This document shows, in pieces, positions 33,109-40,478 of a stretch of 64,000 bases of DNA (its first letter is position 1; the number at the start of each line of letters is the position of its first letter). The stretch is taken from NCBI RefSeq assembly GCF_026248825.1, contig NZ_CP110973.1, forward strand, positions 2,065,001 to 2,129,000, in the 5' to 3' direction. The position numbers were made by a program, and so were the translations under genes. The DNA comes from Larkinella insperata (lineage in GTDB: Bacteria > Bacteroidota > Bacteroidia > Cytophagales > Spirosomataceae). A model generated the notes under the pieces. It searched no databases. It had not been told where the DNA came from and saw only the letters and a list, made by a program, of their open reading frames with translations.

Positions 33109-35772
33109 CTATAAAGCCGCCAGGTTCTCTTCCAGCGTCTTGATTTTCGCTTCGGCGTCGGCCAGTTTCTGCCGTTCGCGTTCGATGACTTCCGGTTTGG
33201 CGTTGGCCACGAATTTTTCGTTGGACAGCTTTTTCATTACCGACTCCAGAAAACCTTTGGCGTAGGATAATTCCTTCTCAATATTGGCCCGTTCCTGCTC
33301 AACGTCAATTTCTCCGGCGATGTTGACGAAGAACTCCGTGCTTTTAATCAGGAAAGATACCCCTTCAGCTTTTTCGGTAACGTAGCTGATTTCGGAAACC
33401 ACCGCCAGTTTCTGAATCAAACTTTCGAGCGGCCGGAAACGGGCTGCGTCGTCGGTTTTGATTGCCAGCGGAAGGGCGGTTTTCGGGCTGATCTGCTTGC
33501 TGTTCCGCAAATTCCGAACGGCAGAAATGATTTCGAACAAGGTATCAAAATCCGCCAGCAACGCCTTGTCAACGGCTCCGGCGGTTGGGTAATCCGAAAC
33601 GCAGATGCTTTCACCCTCTTTCCGCTCGCTCACCTCCTGCCAGATTTCTTCCGTAATGAACGGCATGAACGGATGCGCCAGCTTCATGAGTCGTTCGAAA
33701 AAATTAATCGTCGCGTCGTACGTAACCTGGTCGATGGGCCGGACCTGATCCTGCTGCTCGTAGCCCGGCTTAATCATTTCGAGGTACTGCGAACAGAAAT
33801 CGTCCCAGATCAGCTTGTAAACGGTCTGCAGGGCGTCCGACATCCGGTATTTGCTGAAATGGTCTTCCAGGTCGATTAGTGTCTGGTTCAGCTTCGATTC
33901 AAACCACTGAACTGCCAGCGGTTTTTCAACCACCGACGTATCTTCGCTCACCCGCCAGCCTTTCACCAACCGGAAAGCGTTCCAGATTTTGTTGCAGAAA
34001 TTACGGCCTTGCTCCACCAATTTCTCATCGTACAGCAAGTCGTTGCCCGCCGGGGAACTGAACAGCATACCCGTCCGCACACCGTCGGCCCCAAATTGTT
34101 CAATCAAGTCAATGGGGTCCGGTGAATTTCCTAACTGTTTCGACATTTTACGGCCAAGTTTATCCCGTACCATTCCGGTAAAATACACATTCTGAAACGG
34201 TTCCTGACCCTTGAATTCGTAACCTGCCATAATCATCCGGGCAACCCAGAAAAAGATAATGTCAAAGCCGGTAACTAGGTCATTGGTGGGATAATAATAA
34301 TCCAAATCGCCCGGCGCGGCTTTCGGATCGTTCGAGTCGTTGGATGGCAGAAAAACCGACATCGGCCAGAGCCATGACGAAAACCAGGTGTCGAGCACGT
34401 CCTCGTCCTGTGTCAGGTCGGTTTCGCTCAAGGCAAACAACTGGTATTTGTCGCGGGCAATCCGCAGGGCATCCTTCTTGGTTTTGGCAACGATGATGGT
34501 GCCATCTTTCATGTAAAACGCCGGAATCCGGTGGCCCCACCAGAGTTGACGGCTGATGCACCAATCGTGCGGAGCTTCCATCCACGAGCGGTACATGTTC
34601 TTGAACTTTGCCGGGTGCAACTGAACGGTATCGTTCATGACGTTTTCGAGCGCCGGTTTCGAAATCTCCTTCATTTTCAGAAACCACTGCAGCGACAGCT
34701 TTGGCTCAATAACCGCGTTGGTCCGTTCCGAAAACCCGACGTTCGATTTGTATTCTTCGGCTTTAACCAGATACCCTTTTTCTTCCAGTTCCTTGATGAT
34801 GGCTTTCCGGGCCGCAAACCGGTCCTGGCCGACGTAAATCTGCGCTTTTTCGTTCAGCGTTCCGTCGTCGTTCAGAATGTCGATCACCGGCAGGCGGTGT
34901 TTGATGCCCAGTTCGTAGTCATTCGGGTCGTGGGCGGGCGTTACTTTCAAACCACCCGTACCGAAATCCATCGTCACGTAGTCGTCGGTGATAATCGGGA
35001 TTTCCCGGTTGATCAGCGGAATCAGGGCTTTTTTGCCGTGCAGGTGCGCATACCGTTCGTCGTTGGGGTTCACGCAGATGGCAGCATCGGCCATGATGGT
35101 TTCGGGCCGAACCGTGGCAATGGTGATGTAATCCGGCTCACCGCCCGACTCGGCACTGCCCGCAATTTCGTACCGAATGTAAACCAGTTTCTGCTGAACC
35201 TCTTTGGTAATCACTTCCTCATCCGAAACCGCCGTCCGGCCCTGCGGGTCCCAGTTCACCATCCGAACACCCCGGTAAATCTGACCTTTGTTGTACAGAT
35301 CCACAAACGTGTCAATGACGGCATCGTACAGCGCCGGTTCCATGGTGAAGCGCGTACGGTCCCAGTCGCAGGACGCACCTAGCTTGCGGAGTTGTTTCAG
35401 AATGATACCCCCGTATTTGTGGGTCCATTCCCAGGCGTGTTCCAGAAACTTCTCCCGGCCAATGTCACGTTTTTCAATGCCCTGCTCCTTCAGCATCGCC
35501 ACCACTTTCGCTTCCGTTGCAATGGATGCGTGGTCGGTTCCCGGCACCCAGCAGGCGTTTTTGCCCTGCATCCGGGCTTTCCGAATCAGCACGTCCTGAA
35601 TGGTATTGTTCAGCATGTGGCCCATGTGCAGCACCCCGGTTACGTTCGGGGGCGGAATGACGATGGTGTACGGTTCGCGCTCGTCGGGAATGGAATGAAA
35701 AAAGCGGTTTTCCAGCCAGTACTGGTACCACTTTTCCTCGATGTCTTTCGGATTATACGTCTTTGAAATCAT
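33109..35772 (-). CDS. valS: valine-tRNA ligase
   Basis: Class I aminoacyl-tRNA synthetase of 887 residues, full length. The HIGH motif is GVLHMGHMLNN and the KMSKS loop reads GRKMSKQLGNSPDP. WVPGTDHASIATE and the ISRQLWWGHRIPAFY core segment are characteristic of ValRS. The CP1 editing domain lies at about residues 190-340. The C-terminal coiled coil (about 820-887, IEKELSYAKGFLESVMKKL..) contacts tRNA. ATG 35772 is followed by the family start MISKTYNPKDIEEKWYQYW. It stands alone and is divergent from the DUF72 gene. Confidence 0.99.
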   Translation of the reverse strand: MISKTYNPKDIEEKWYQYWLENRFFHSIPDEREPYTIVIPPPNVTGVLHMGHMLNNTIQDVLIRKARMQGKNACWVPGTDHASIATEAKVVAMLKEQGIEKRDIGREKFLEHAWEWTHKYGGIILKQLRKLGASCDWDRTRFTMEPALYDAVIDTFVDLYNKGQIYRGVRMVNWDPQGRTAVSDEEVITKEVQQKLVYIRYEIAGSAESGGEPDYITIATVRPETIMADAAICVNPNDERYAHLHGKKALIPLINREIPIITDDYVTMDFGTGGLKVTPAHDPNDYELGIKHRLPVIDILNDDGTLNEKAQIYVGQDRFAARKAIIKELEEKGYLVKAEEYKSNVGFSERTNAVIEPKLSLQWFLKMKEISKPALENVMNDTVQLHPAKFKNMYRSWMEAPHDWCISRQLWWGHRIPAFYMKDGTIIVAKTKKDALRIARDKYQLFALSETDLTQDEDVLDTWFSSWLWPMSVFLPSNDSNDPKAAPGDLDYYYPTNDLVTGFDIIFFWVARMIMAGYEFKGQEPFQNVYFTGMVRDKLGRKMSKQLGNSPDPIDLIEQFGADGVRTGMLFSSPAGNDLLYDEKLVEQGRNFCNKIWNAFRLVKGWRVSEDTSVVEKPLAVQWFESKLNQTLIDLEDHFSKYRMSDALQTVYKLIWDDFCSQYLEMIKPGYEQQDQVRPIDQVTYDATINFFERLMKLAHPFMPFITEEIWQEVSERKEGESICVSDYPTAGAVDKALLADFDTLFEIISAVRNLRNSKQISPKTALPLAIKTDDAARFRPLESLIQKLAVVSEISYVTEKAEGVSFLIKSTEFFVNIAGEIDVEQERANIEKELSYAKGFLESVMKKLSNEKFVANAKPEVIERERQKLADAEAKIKTLEENLAAL

Positions 35773-35792
35773 GTCGATGCGAAGTGCGAGGT

Positions 35793-35859
35793 GAGACTAG
35801 AGATAAAAGATTGTTCCGATTGGCTAAGTCTTTTCTCCTTTGTCTTACTTCTCTTGTCT
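35793..35859. repeat. AGACAAGAG-type intergenic repeat, copy A
   Basis: The valS-DUF72 gap carries agactagagataaaaga (35794-35810) on one side, and cctttgtctt and ttctcttgtct (35849-35859) on the other, giving imperfect inverted arms. The same words recur between hisH and hisA. No coding function is seen. CAAAATTA at 35870-35877 is a -7-like box for valS on the minus strand. Confidence 0.5.
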
Positions 35860-35953
35860 ATTTCATCCACAAAATTAGTCAATTCAGAACGGGCGCGAAA
35901 ACGAAACACCGGATTTGGTGGTTTTACGTTCACACGACCATCTTTCTACGCTC

Positions 35954-36880
35954 ATGGACTTCGGAAAACTGCCCAACGTTGATACCGTTGACTTTACGTT
36001 ACCGGCCGACTCGCCCTTCAATCAGACGGTTTGGGACAAGGTAGAGCCGGCCGCGGCTCCGGAAGTATTTATTGGCGGGCCGCTCTGGTCGAATAAAACG
36101 TACGTAGGCCGAATTTATCCGTCGCAGGCCAAAGAGCGGGATTTCCTGCATTATTACACCCAGCAATTCAATACCATTGAACTGAACAGCACGCACTACC
36201 AGATTCCGACGGCGGGGATGATCGAAAAGTGGAAAACCGAAGCCGCCAGTTCGTCGATCCGCCCCCGGTTTGTCTATTGCCCCAAGTTTCCGCAGGCCAT
36301 CAGCCACGAGCGGGCGCTGGTGGCCGCCGAATCGCTGACGGAGGAATTCGTCAATGCCGTGCTGAGTCTGGAAGAATTTCTGGGCACCACCTTTCTGCAA
36401 CTGCCGCCGAATTTCGGACCGGATAAATGGCCGGTGCTCGAAAAATACCTGAAAAGCTTGCCCGACGATCTGGAAGTGGCCGTGGAGTTTCGGCATCCCG
36501 ACTGGTTTCGCAAACCGGGCGTCTGGCAGCAAACGCTCGAACGGCTTTGCGCCCTGCACCGCCATGTGGTCATGAGTGACGTGGCCGGTCGGCGGGATGT
36601 GCTGCACATGAGTCTGACCAGTCCGAATCTGGTGCTACGGTTTGTGGCGAACGATGGTCACCGGACGGATCAGGAAAGGGCCGACGCCTGGGTGGAACGC
36701 CTACACACCTGGTTTGGCAAGGGGCTGCAAACCGCTTATCTGTTTATTCACGGCGGGGAAGAAAACGACACGACACCCGACCTGATTCGGTACTGGGTGC
36801 AGCGGCTTAACGCCGTTTGCGGCCTGAACCTGCAGGAGCCAACGATTCGGCCAGAAGTGGTTCAGGGCAGTTTGTTTTGA
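35954..36880 (+). CDS. DUF72 domain-containing protein
   Basis: A 308-residue protein of the DUF72 (YecE-like) TIM-barrel family. Signature parts are VFIGGPLWSNKTYVGRIYPSQAKERDFLHYYTQQFNTIELNSTHYQIP, TFLQLPPNFGPDKWPVLEKYLKSLPDDLEVAVEFRHPDWF and a C-terminal TAYLFIHGGEENDTTPDL. The start is ATG 35954; the upstream frame to 35915 lies in the valS promoter region. The function of DUF72 proteins is unknown. It is monocistronic here, with the toxin-antitoxin pair beginning 48 nt downstream. Confidence 0.9.
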   Translation: MDFGKLPNVDTVDFTLPADSPFNQTVWDKVEPAAAPEVFIGGPLWSNKTYVGRIYPSQAKERDFLHYYTQQFNTIELNSTHYQIPTAGMIEKWKTEAASSSIRPRFVYCPKFPQAISHERALVAAESLTEEFVNAVLSLEEFLGTTFLQLPPNFGPDKWPVLEKYLKSLPDDLEVAVEFRHPDWFRKPGVWQQTLERLCALHRHVVMSDVAGRRDVLHMSLTSPNLVLRFVANDGHRTDQERADAWVERLHTWFGKGLQTAYLFIHGGEENDTTPDLIRYWVQRLNAVCGLNLQEPTIRPEVVQGSLF

Positions 36881-36928
36881 TATAGTTGTCCTGAGATTTG
36901 CTATCTTAGGATATTAAAGAACCGGGCT

Positions 36929-37162
36929 ATGAATTATAAAGAACGAATCGTTGCTGATCATCAGATTATGCTGGGAAAGCCGGTTATCAAGGGAACCCGA
37001 ATCACGGTTGAACTTTTGCTGCGCAAAATGTCTCAGGGGGCAGCGGTACAAGATTTGCTGGTTATGTATCCGCATCTGGAAGAGAAAGATATTCAGGCGG
37101 CTTTACTGTATGCTTCTGATGTGCTGGCTAACGAAGAGGTGATTCATTTGAACGCGGCATGA
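36929..37162 (+). CDS. DUF433 antitoxin-like protein
   Basis: A 77-residue protein of the DUF433 family: RIVADHQIMLGKPVIKGTRITVELLLRKMSQGAAVQDLLVMYPHLEEKDIQAALLYA, with the characteristic GKPVIKGTRITV strand and a helical DNA-binding-like body. DUF433 proteins usually precede a DUF5615 PIN-like toxin, as here. Its stop overlaps the next start by four bases. It would bind the toxin and the operon promoter. A possible promoter is TTG (36877-36879) with TATCTTAG (36902-36909). Confidence 0.88.
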   Translation: MNYKERIVADHQIMLGKPVIKGTRITVELLLRKMSQGAAVQDLLVMYPHLEEKDIQAALLYASDVLANEEVIHLNAA

Positions 37163-37515
37163 TCATCGCCGATGAGAATATTGATCACACCCTCATTGAA
37201 GCAATTCGGGCGGCTGGCATTGAAACTGATTCTGTGTATGAAACCCGGCGAGGCATTCGGGATGAGGTTATCATTGAAGCGTCACGCAATCCGCCCCGCA
37301 TCATTCTGACGGAAGACAAAGATTTTGGCGAATGGGTGTTTGCCCATCATGTGACAGACATTAGTGTTGTTTTCCTGCGTTATGATTTCAGAGACACGGG
37401 TCGAATGAAGGAAATTCTGGTAAAGTTGTTCATAAATAGAATAGAAGATTTGATTGGTTGTTTTACAACAATAACGGTTGACAAAATCAGAATACGGCGT
37501 ATTCGTACCGACTAG
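37159..37515 (+). CDS. DUF5615 PIN-like toxin
   Basis: A 118-residue protein of the DUF5615/Mut7-C-like PIN group. Acidic residues at the expected sites are IIADENIDH (D4, E5), the middle segment GIRDEVIIEAS and ILTEDKDFGEW (E52, D53, D55), forming a metal site for RNA cleavage. It is coupled to the DUF433 gene through an ATGA overlap, the classic type II toxin-antitoxin layout. Toxicity is inferred from the family and not proven. The gene ends 11 nt before the TTG of the his promoter. Confidence 0.85.
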   Translation: MIIADENIDHTLIEAIRAAGIETDSVYETRRGIRDEVIIEASRNPPRIILTEDKDFGEWVFAHHVTDISVVFLRYDFRDTGRMKEILVKLFINRIEDLIGCFTTITVDKIRIRRIRTD

Positions 37516-37525
37516 CAACAATGTT

Positions 37526-37555
37526 TTGATTTTATAACGGGCCGGTTTACATTTG
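37526..37555 (+). promoter_or_regulatory. his operon promoter
   Basis: TTG (37526-37528, in ttttg) and TACATTTG (37548-37555) match both Bacteroidota promoter boxes with 19 nt between them. The likely transcript start falls about at the leader peptide ATG (37560), so the leader mRNA would have almost no 5' untranslated part. Confidence 0.75.
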
Positions 37556-37559
37556 CCCT

Positions 37560-37607
37560 ATGAATTCCGCAGAAACCATTCGTTACCATCATCATTCTGT
37601 CTGTTAG
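37560..37607 (+). CDS. hisL: his operon leader peptide
   Basis: A 15-codon frame encoding MNSAETIRYHHHSVC. Three consecutive CAT codons (37587-37595) sit close to its end and the TAG stop is at 37605-37607. It lies between a good promoter and a terminator that precedes hisH. Runs of the regulated amino acid near the end of a short peptide are the hallmark of ribosome-mediated attenuation of his operons. Ribosome stalling at these codons when charged tRNA-His is short would free the following segment to form the antiterminator. Translation itself is inferred. Confidence 0.8.
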   Translation: MNSAETIRYHHHSVC

Positions 37608-37610
37608 TAC

Positions 37611-37696
37611 GGCAGAACGGATGCGTTTTTGGGGTTGAGCAACGAAACAACGAATTCCCGATACCAGACCCGGTTCTGCCACGAGCCGGGTTTTTT
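37611..37696 (+). terminator. his attenuator: antiterminator and terminator
   Basis: Terminator: 37668-37676 (acccggttc) with 37683-37691, nine pairs including one G-T, loop 37677-37682, then six T to 37696. Antiterminator: ggcagaac (37611-37618) pairs perfectly with gttctgcc (37673-37680), which takes up the terminator's left arm. ttctg (37595-37599) can pair with cagaa (37613-37617) and so hide the antiterminator segment when no ribosome stalls. The hisH ATG follows 3 nt after the T-run. Confidence 0.85.
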
Positions 37697-37699
37697 ATT

Positions 37700-38293
37700 A
37701 TGAAAACCGTCATAATCAAATACAACGCCGGAAATGTGCAGTCGGTTATGTACGCGCTGGACCGCATCGGCGCCAGTTACCTGCTGACCGACGACGAAGC
37801 CGAAATTCGCTCGGCCGATAAAGTGATCTTTCCCGGTGTCGGTGAAGCCAGTACCGCGATGGCCTACCTGCGCGAGCGGGGGCTGGACCGGGTCATCCCG
37901 TCTCTGAAACAGCCGGTGCTGGGTACCTGCGTCGGGATGCAACTACTTTGCCGGTATTCGGAGGAAGGCGATACCACCTGCATGGGCGTGTTCGATGTCG
38001 ATGTCCGGCGGTTTCCGGCAACACCCGGTTTTAAAGTGCCGCACATGGGCTGGAATGGCCTGACGGAACTGAAAGGACCGCTGACCGAAGGGTTGCCGGA
38101 TAATGCCTACGTCTATTTTGTGCACAGCTACTGCGCCGACGTTTGCCCGGAAACCACCGCGGTTTGCAACTACGTTCGGCCGTTTAGCGCCATGCTGCAG
38201 AAGGAAAATTTTTACGCGGCCCAATTTCACGCCGAAATCAGCGGCAACATCGGCCAGCGGATTCTGGAAAATTTTTTAAAAATAGATTTATAG
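37700..38293 (+). CDS. hisH: imidazole glycerol phosphate synthase subunit HisH
   Basis: Glutamine amidotransferase subunit of 197 residues that supplies ammonia to HisF. Cys77 in GTCVGMQLLC, His177 and Glu179 in FHAEIS form the catalytic triad. Other HisH parts are VIIKYNAGNVQSVMYALDRIG, FPGVGEASTAM and VPHMGWNGL. ATG 37700 is right: the open frame extends to 37553 but that stretch is the leader with the attenuator. The usual FHPEKS motif reads FHAEIS here, a small departure that keeps the triad. First gene of a hisHAF cluster under attenuation control. Confidence 0.97.
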   Translation: MKTVIIKYNAGNVQSVMYALDRIGASYLLTDDEAEIRSADKVIFPGVGEASTAMAYLRERGLDRVIPSLKQPVLGTCVGMQLLCRYSEEGDTTCMGVFDVDVRRFPATPGFKVPHMGWNGLTELKGPLTEGLPDNAYVYFVHSYCADVCPETTAVCNYVRPFSAMLQKENFYAAQFHAEISGNIGQRILENFLKIDL

Positions 38294-38404
38294 ACATGAG
38301 AAGATAGACAAGAGAATAAAGACGAACAAAAACCGTCAAAACATCCTCTTGTCTCAACTCTCTTGTCTTAACGGTCCGCCGTCGCGGCTCTTTTGTCTAA
38401 AAAA
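38294..38404. repeat. AGACAAGAG-type intergenic repeat, copy B
   Basis: The hisH-hisA gap holds agacaagaga (38306-38315) and its exact complement tctcttgtct (38359-38368), plus further versions cctcttgtctc (38345-38355) and ctcttttgtct (38388-38398). It shares this vocabulary with copy A near 35800-35859. A hairpin of 10 bp is possible in the his mRNA. No T-run suggests termination. Confidence 0.6.
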
Positions 38405-39121
38405 ATGCACATTATACCCGCAATTGACCTCATTGATGGCAAAGCCGTCCGGCTGACGCAGGGCGATTACAGCCAGAAGAAAGAATATAACGCCCGCCCG
38501 CTCGAAGTGGCCCAGCAATTTGAAGATGCCGGTTTGACGCGCCTGCACCTGGTCGATCTCGACGGTGCCAAAGAGAAACGCGTCATCAACTGGAAAGTGC
38601 TGGAACTGATTGCGGGCAAAACCCGGCTGCAGATCGATTTTGGCGGGGGCGTTCAATCCGACGACGATTTGCGGATCGTGTTTGAATGCGGGGCCAAGCA
38701 GGTAACGGGCGGCAGCATCGCCGTTAAAAAACCGGACGTATTCGAGCGGTGGCTGAGTCAATACGGTCCGGAAGCGATCATTCTGGGCGCAGACGCTAAA
38801 AACGAGAAAATTGCGGTGAGCGGCTGGGAAGAATCCACGGAGGTCTGGGTGTACGACTTTGTGGAAAACTATGTGGAAAAGGGGATAAAATACGTGATCA
38901 GCACGGATGTTGCCAAAGACGGCTTGCTGGAAGGGCCGTCGTTTGAGCTATACCGGACCATGCAGGATCAGTTCCCCGCTCTGAACATCATCGCCAGCGG
39001 GGGCGTCAGCGGGATGCAGGATCTGGAGGTGTTGGCGGACATGAACGTTTTCGGCGTCATCGTTGGAAAAGCCATCTACGAAGGCCGGGTGGAGCTGAAG
39101 GAATTGTCGAAGTTTTTATAA
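38405..39121 (+). CDS. hisA: ProFAR isomerase HisA
   Basis: 1-(5-phosphoribosyl)-5-[(5-phosphoribosylamino)methylideneamino]imidazole-4-carboxamide isomerase, 238 residues, a half-barrel-duplicated TIM barrel. The catalytic acids are in IIPAIDLIDGKAVRL (N-terminal Asp) and STDVAKDGLLEGP (second Asp). Phosphate loops are FGGGVQS and ASGGVSGMQDL. ATG 38405 is used; the upstream in-frame TTG lies in the repeat. It catalyses the fourth step of histidine synthesis and feeds HisF/HisH. Second gene of the cluster. Confidence 0.97.
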   Translation: MHIIPAIDLIDGKAVRLTQGDYSQKKEYNARPLEVAQQFEDAGLTRLHLVDLDGAKEKRVINWKVLELIAGKTRLQIDFGGGVQSDDDLRIVFECGAKQVTGGSIAVKKPDVFERWLSQYGPEAIILGADAKNEKIAVSGWEESTEVWVYDFVENYVEKGIKYVISTDVAKDGLLEGPSFELYRTMQDQFPALNIIASGGVSGMQDLEVLADMNVFGVIVGKAIYEGRVELKELSKFL

Positions 39122-39182
39122 TGAGAACAGCTGTTACATAGAGTTTATGCCTAGTTAACTCTAAACAACGGCACTTTAACGT

Positions 39183-39944
39183 ATGCTGACCAAACGCATC
39201 ATTCCCTGCCTCGACATCAAAGACGGGCGGACCGTAAAAGGCACCAACTTTGTTAACCTGCGTGACGCGGGCGACCCGGTTGAACTCGGCGCAATTTATG
39301 CCCGGCAGGGGGCCGACGAACTGGTTTTTCTGGACATTACGGCGACCGTCGACGAGCGCAAGACGCTGATTGAACTGGTCCGACGGGTGGCGCATGTCGT
39401 CAACATTCCGTTCACGGTCGGCGGAGGCATTTCGTCGAAAGCGGACGTGTCGGCGCTGCTCAACGCCGGGGCGGATAAAGTTTCCATCAATTCTTCGGCG
39501 GTTCGGAATCCGGCGCTGGTGGATGAACTGGCGCAGGAATTCGGCAGTCAGTGTATTGTGGTGGCCATCGATACCCGGTTTGTCGACGGAGAACACATTG
39601 TTCATACGCACGGCGGGCGGAAACCGACCGAAATCCGGACGATTGCCTGGGCGAGAGAAATTGAAAGCCGGGGGGCGGGGGAAATTTTGCTCACGTCGAT
39701 GGACACTGACGGCACCAAAGCCGGTTTTGCGCTCGAACTGACGGCGCAGATTTCCGGCGCGGCTAACATTCCGGTGATTGCGTCGGGCGGGGCCGGTTCG
39801 ATGGAGCACTTTGTCGATGTGTTTACCAGCGGGAAAGCCGACGCCGGGCTGGCGGCCAGCATTTTTCACTTCAAGGAAATCGAGATTCCGGCCCTAAAGC
39901 GGTATCTGAGCAATCAGGGAATTCCCATGCGCACCACCGACTGA
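39183..39944 (+). CDS. hisF: imidazole glycerol phosphate synthase subunit HisF
   Basis: Cyclase subunit of 253 residues. Asp11 in RIIPCLDIKDGRTVKG and Asp130-type residue in VVAIDTRFVDG are the catalytic acids. FTVGGGISSKADV, SINSSAVRNP, TSMDTDGTKAGFAL and IASGGAGSMEHF are the phosphate loops. Together with HisH it converts PRFAR and glutamine into imidazole glycerol phosphate and AICAR. Last recognisable his gene here; hisI/E and the other his genes are not in the window. No terminator was seen behind it. Confidence 0.98.
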   Translation: MLTKRIIPCLDIKDGRTVKGTNFVNLRDAGDPVELGAIYARQGADELVFLDITATVDERKTLIELVRRVAHVVNIPFTVGGGISSKADVSALLNAGADKVSINSSAVRNPALVDELAQEFGSQCIVVAIDTRFVDGEHIVHTHGGRKPTEIRTIAWAREIESRGAGEILLTSMDTDGTKAGFALELTAQISGAANIPVIASGGAGSMEHFVDVFTSGKADAGLAASIFHFKEIEIPALKRYLSNQGIPMRTTD

Positions 39945-40008
39945 CTTATTGGTCGTACAATAAATTAACCGGTCGGCTTCGAACTGCGGAAAACCGTCGG
40001 GAGTTGTG

Positions 40009-40016
40009 TATATTTG
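40009..40016 (+). promoter_or_regulatory. -7 box upstream of the DUF3467 gene
   Basis: TATATTTG fits TAnnTTTG, 19 nt before the ATG at 40036. A CTG (39984-39986) stands 22 nt upstream in place of TTG. Confidence 0.5.
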
Positions 40017-40035
40017 ACTCTTACCTACAAAGCAA

Positions 40036-40356
40036 ATGGAAAACCAAGAACCTGATCAGGAAGGTCAGATCAACGTTGAATTGACGGAAGAAATTGCGGA
40101 AGGCATTTACGCCAACCTGGCCATGATTGCGCATTCCAACAGCGAATTCATTATTGACTTTATCCGACTGATGCCGGGCGTTCCCAAAGCAAAGGTTAAA
40201 TCCCGTATCATCCTGACGCCCGAACACGCCAAGCGTCTGTTGACGGCTTTGAAAGAAAATATTCGCAAGTTTGAAGACAGCTACGGGTCGATCAACGGTG
40301 CGGAAGAAGCCTTTCGGTTCCCGACACAGTTTGGCGGACCCATCGGCGAAGCCTAA
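40036..40356 (+). CDS. DUF3467 domain-containing protein
   Basis: A 106-residue acidic cytoplasmic protein. The family pattern is clear: QINVELTEEIAEGIYANLAMIAHSNSEFIIDFIRLMPGVPKAKVKSRIILTPEHAKRLLTALKENIRKFEDSYG. DUF3467 proteins are small, widespread in Bacteroidota and have no established function. It has its own promoter and sits between the his cluster and the ribosomal protein operon without clear connection to either. Confidence 0.9.
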   Translation: MENQEPDQEGQINVELTEEIAEGIYANLAMIAHSNSEFIIDFIRLMPGVPKAKVKSRIILTPEHAKRLLTALKENIRKFEDSYGSINGAEEAFRFPTQFGGPIGEA

Positions 40357-40401
40357 TTCGGTAATGTCCAGCGAAATACTGAAAATTAATTCACCGCGCG
40401 T

Positions 40402-40432
40402 TTGGGTTTTCCGTCCGGTTTGACTAATTTTG
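40402..40432 (+). promoter_or_regulatory. rpsL-rpsG promoter
   Basis: TTG (40402-40404) and TAATTTTG (40425-40432) match both Bacteroidota promoter boxes with 20 nt between. It lies 46 nt before the rpsL ATG and is the best promoter match in the window along with that of the his operon. Confidence 0.8.
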
Positions 40433-40478
40433 CACTCCTATTTTTGCGGAGGACTGTAGTAATACCAATTCTGATAAA

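Noticed and set aside
34531..35382. Long open frame (283 codons) opposite valS
   Set aside because: It is a shadow on the opposite strand of a highly conserved synthetase, with composition typical of antisense frames (rich in V, R, F, N).
37553..37699. N-terminal extension of 49 residues for HisH
   Set aside because: The stretch is the his leader with attenuator; HisH homologues start at the MKTVIIKYNAGN segment (37700).
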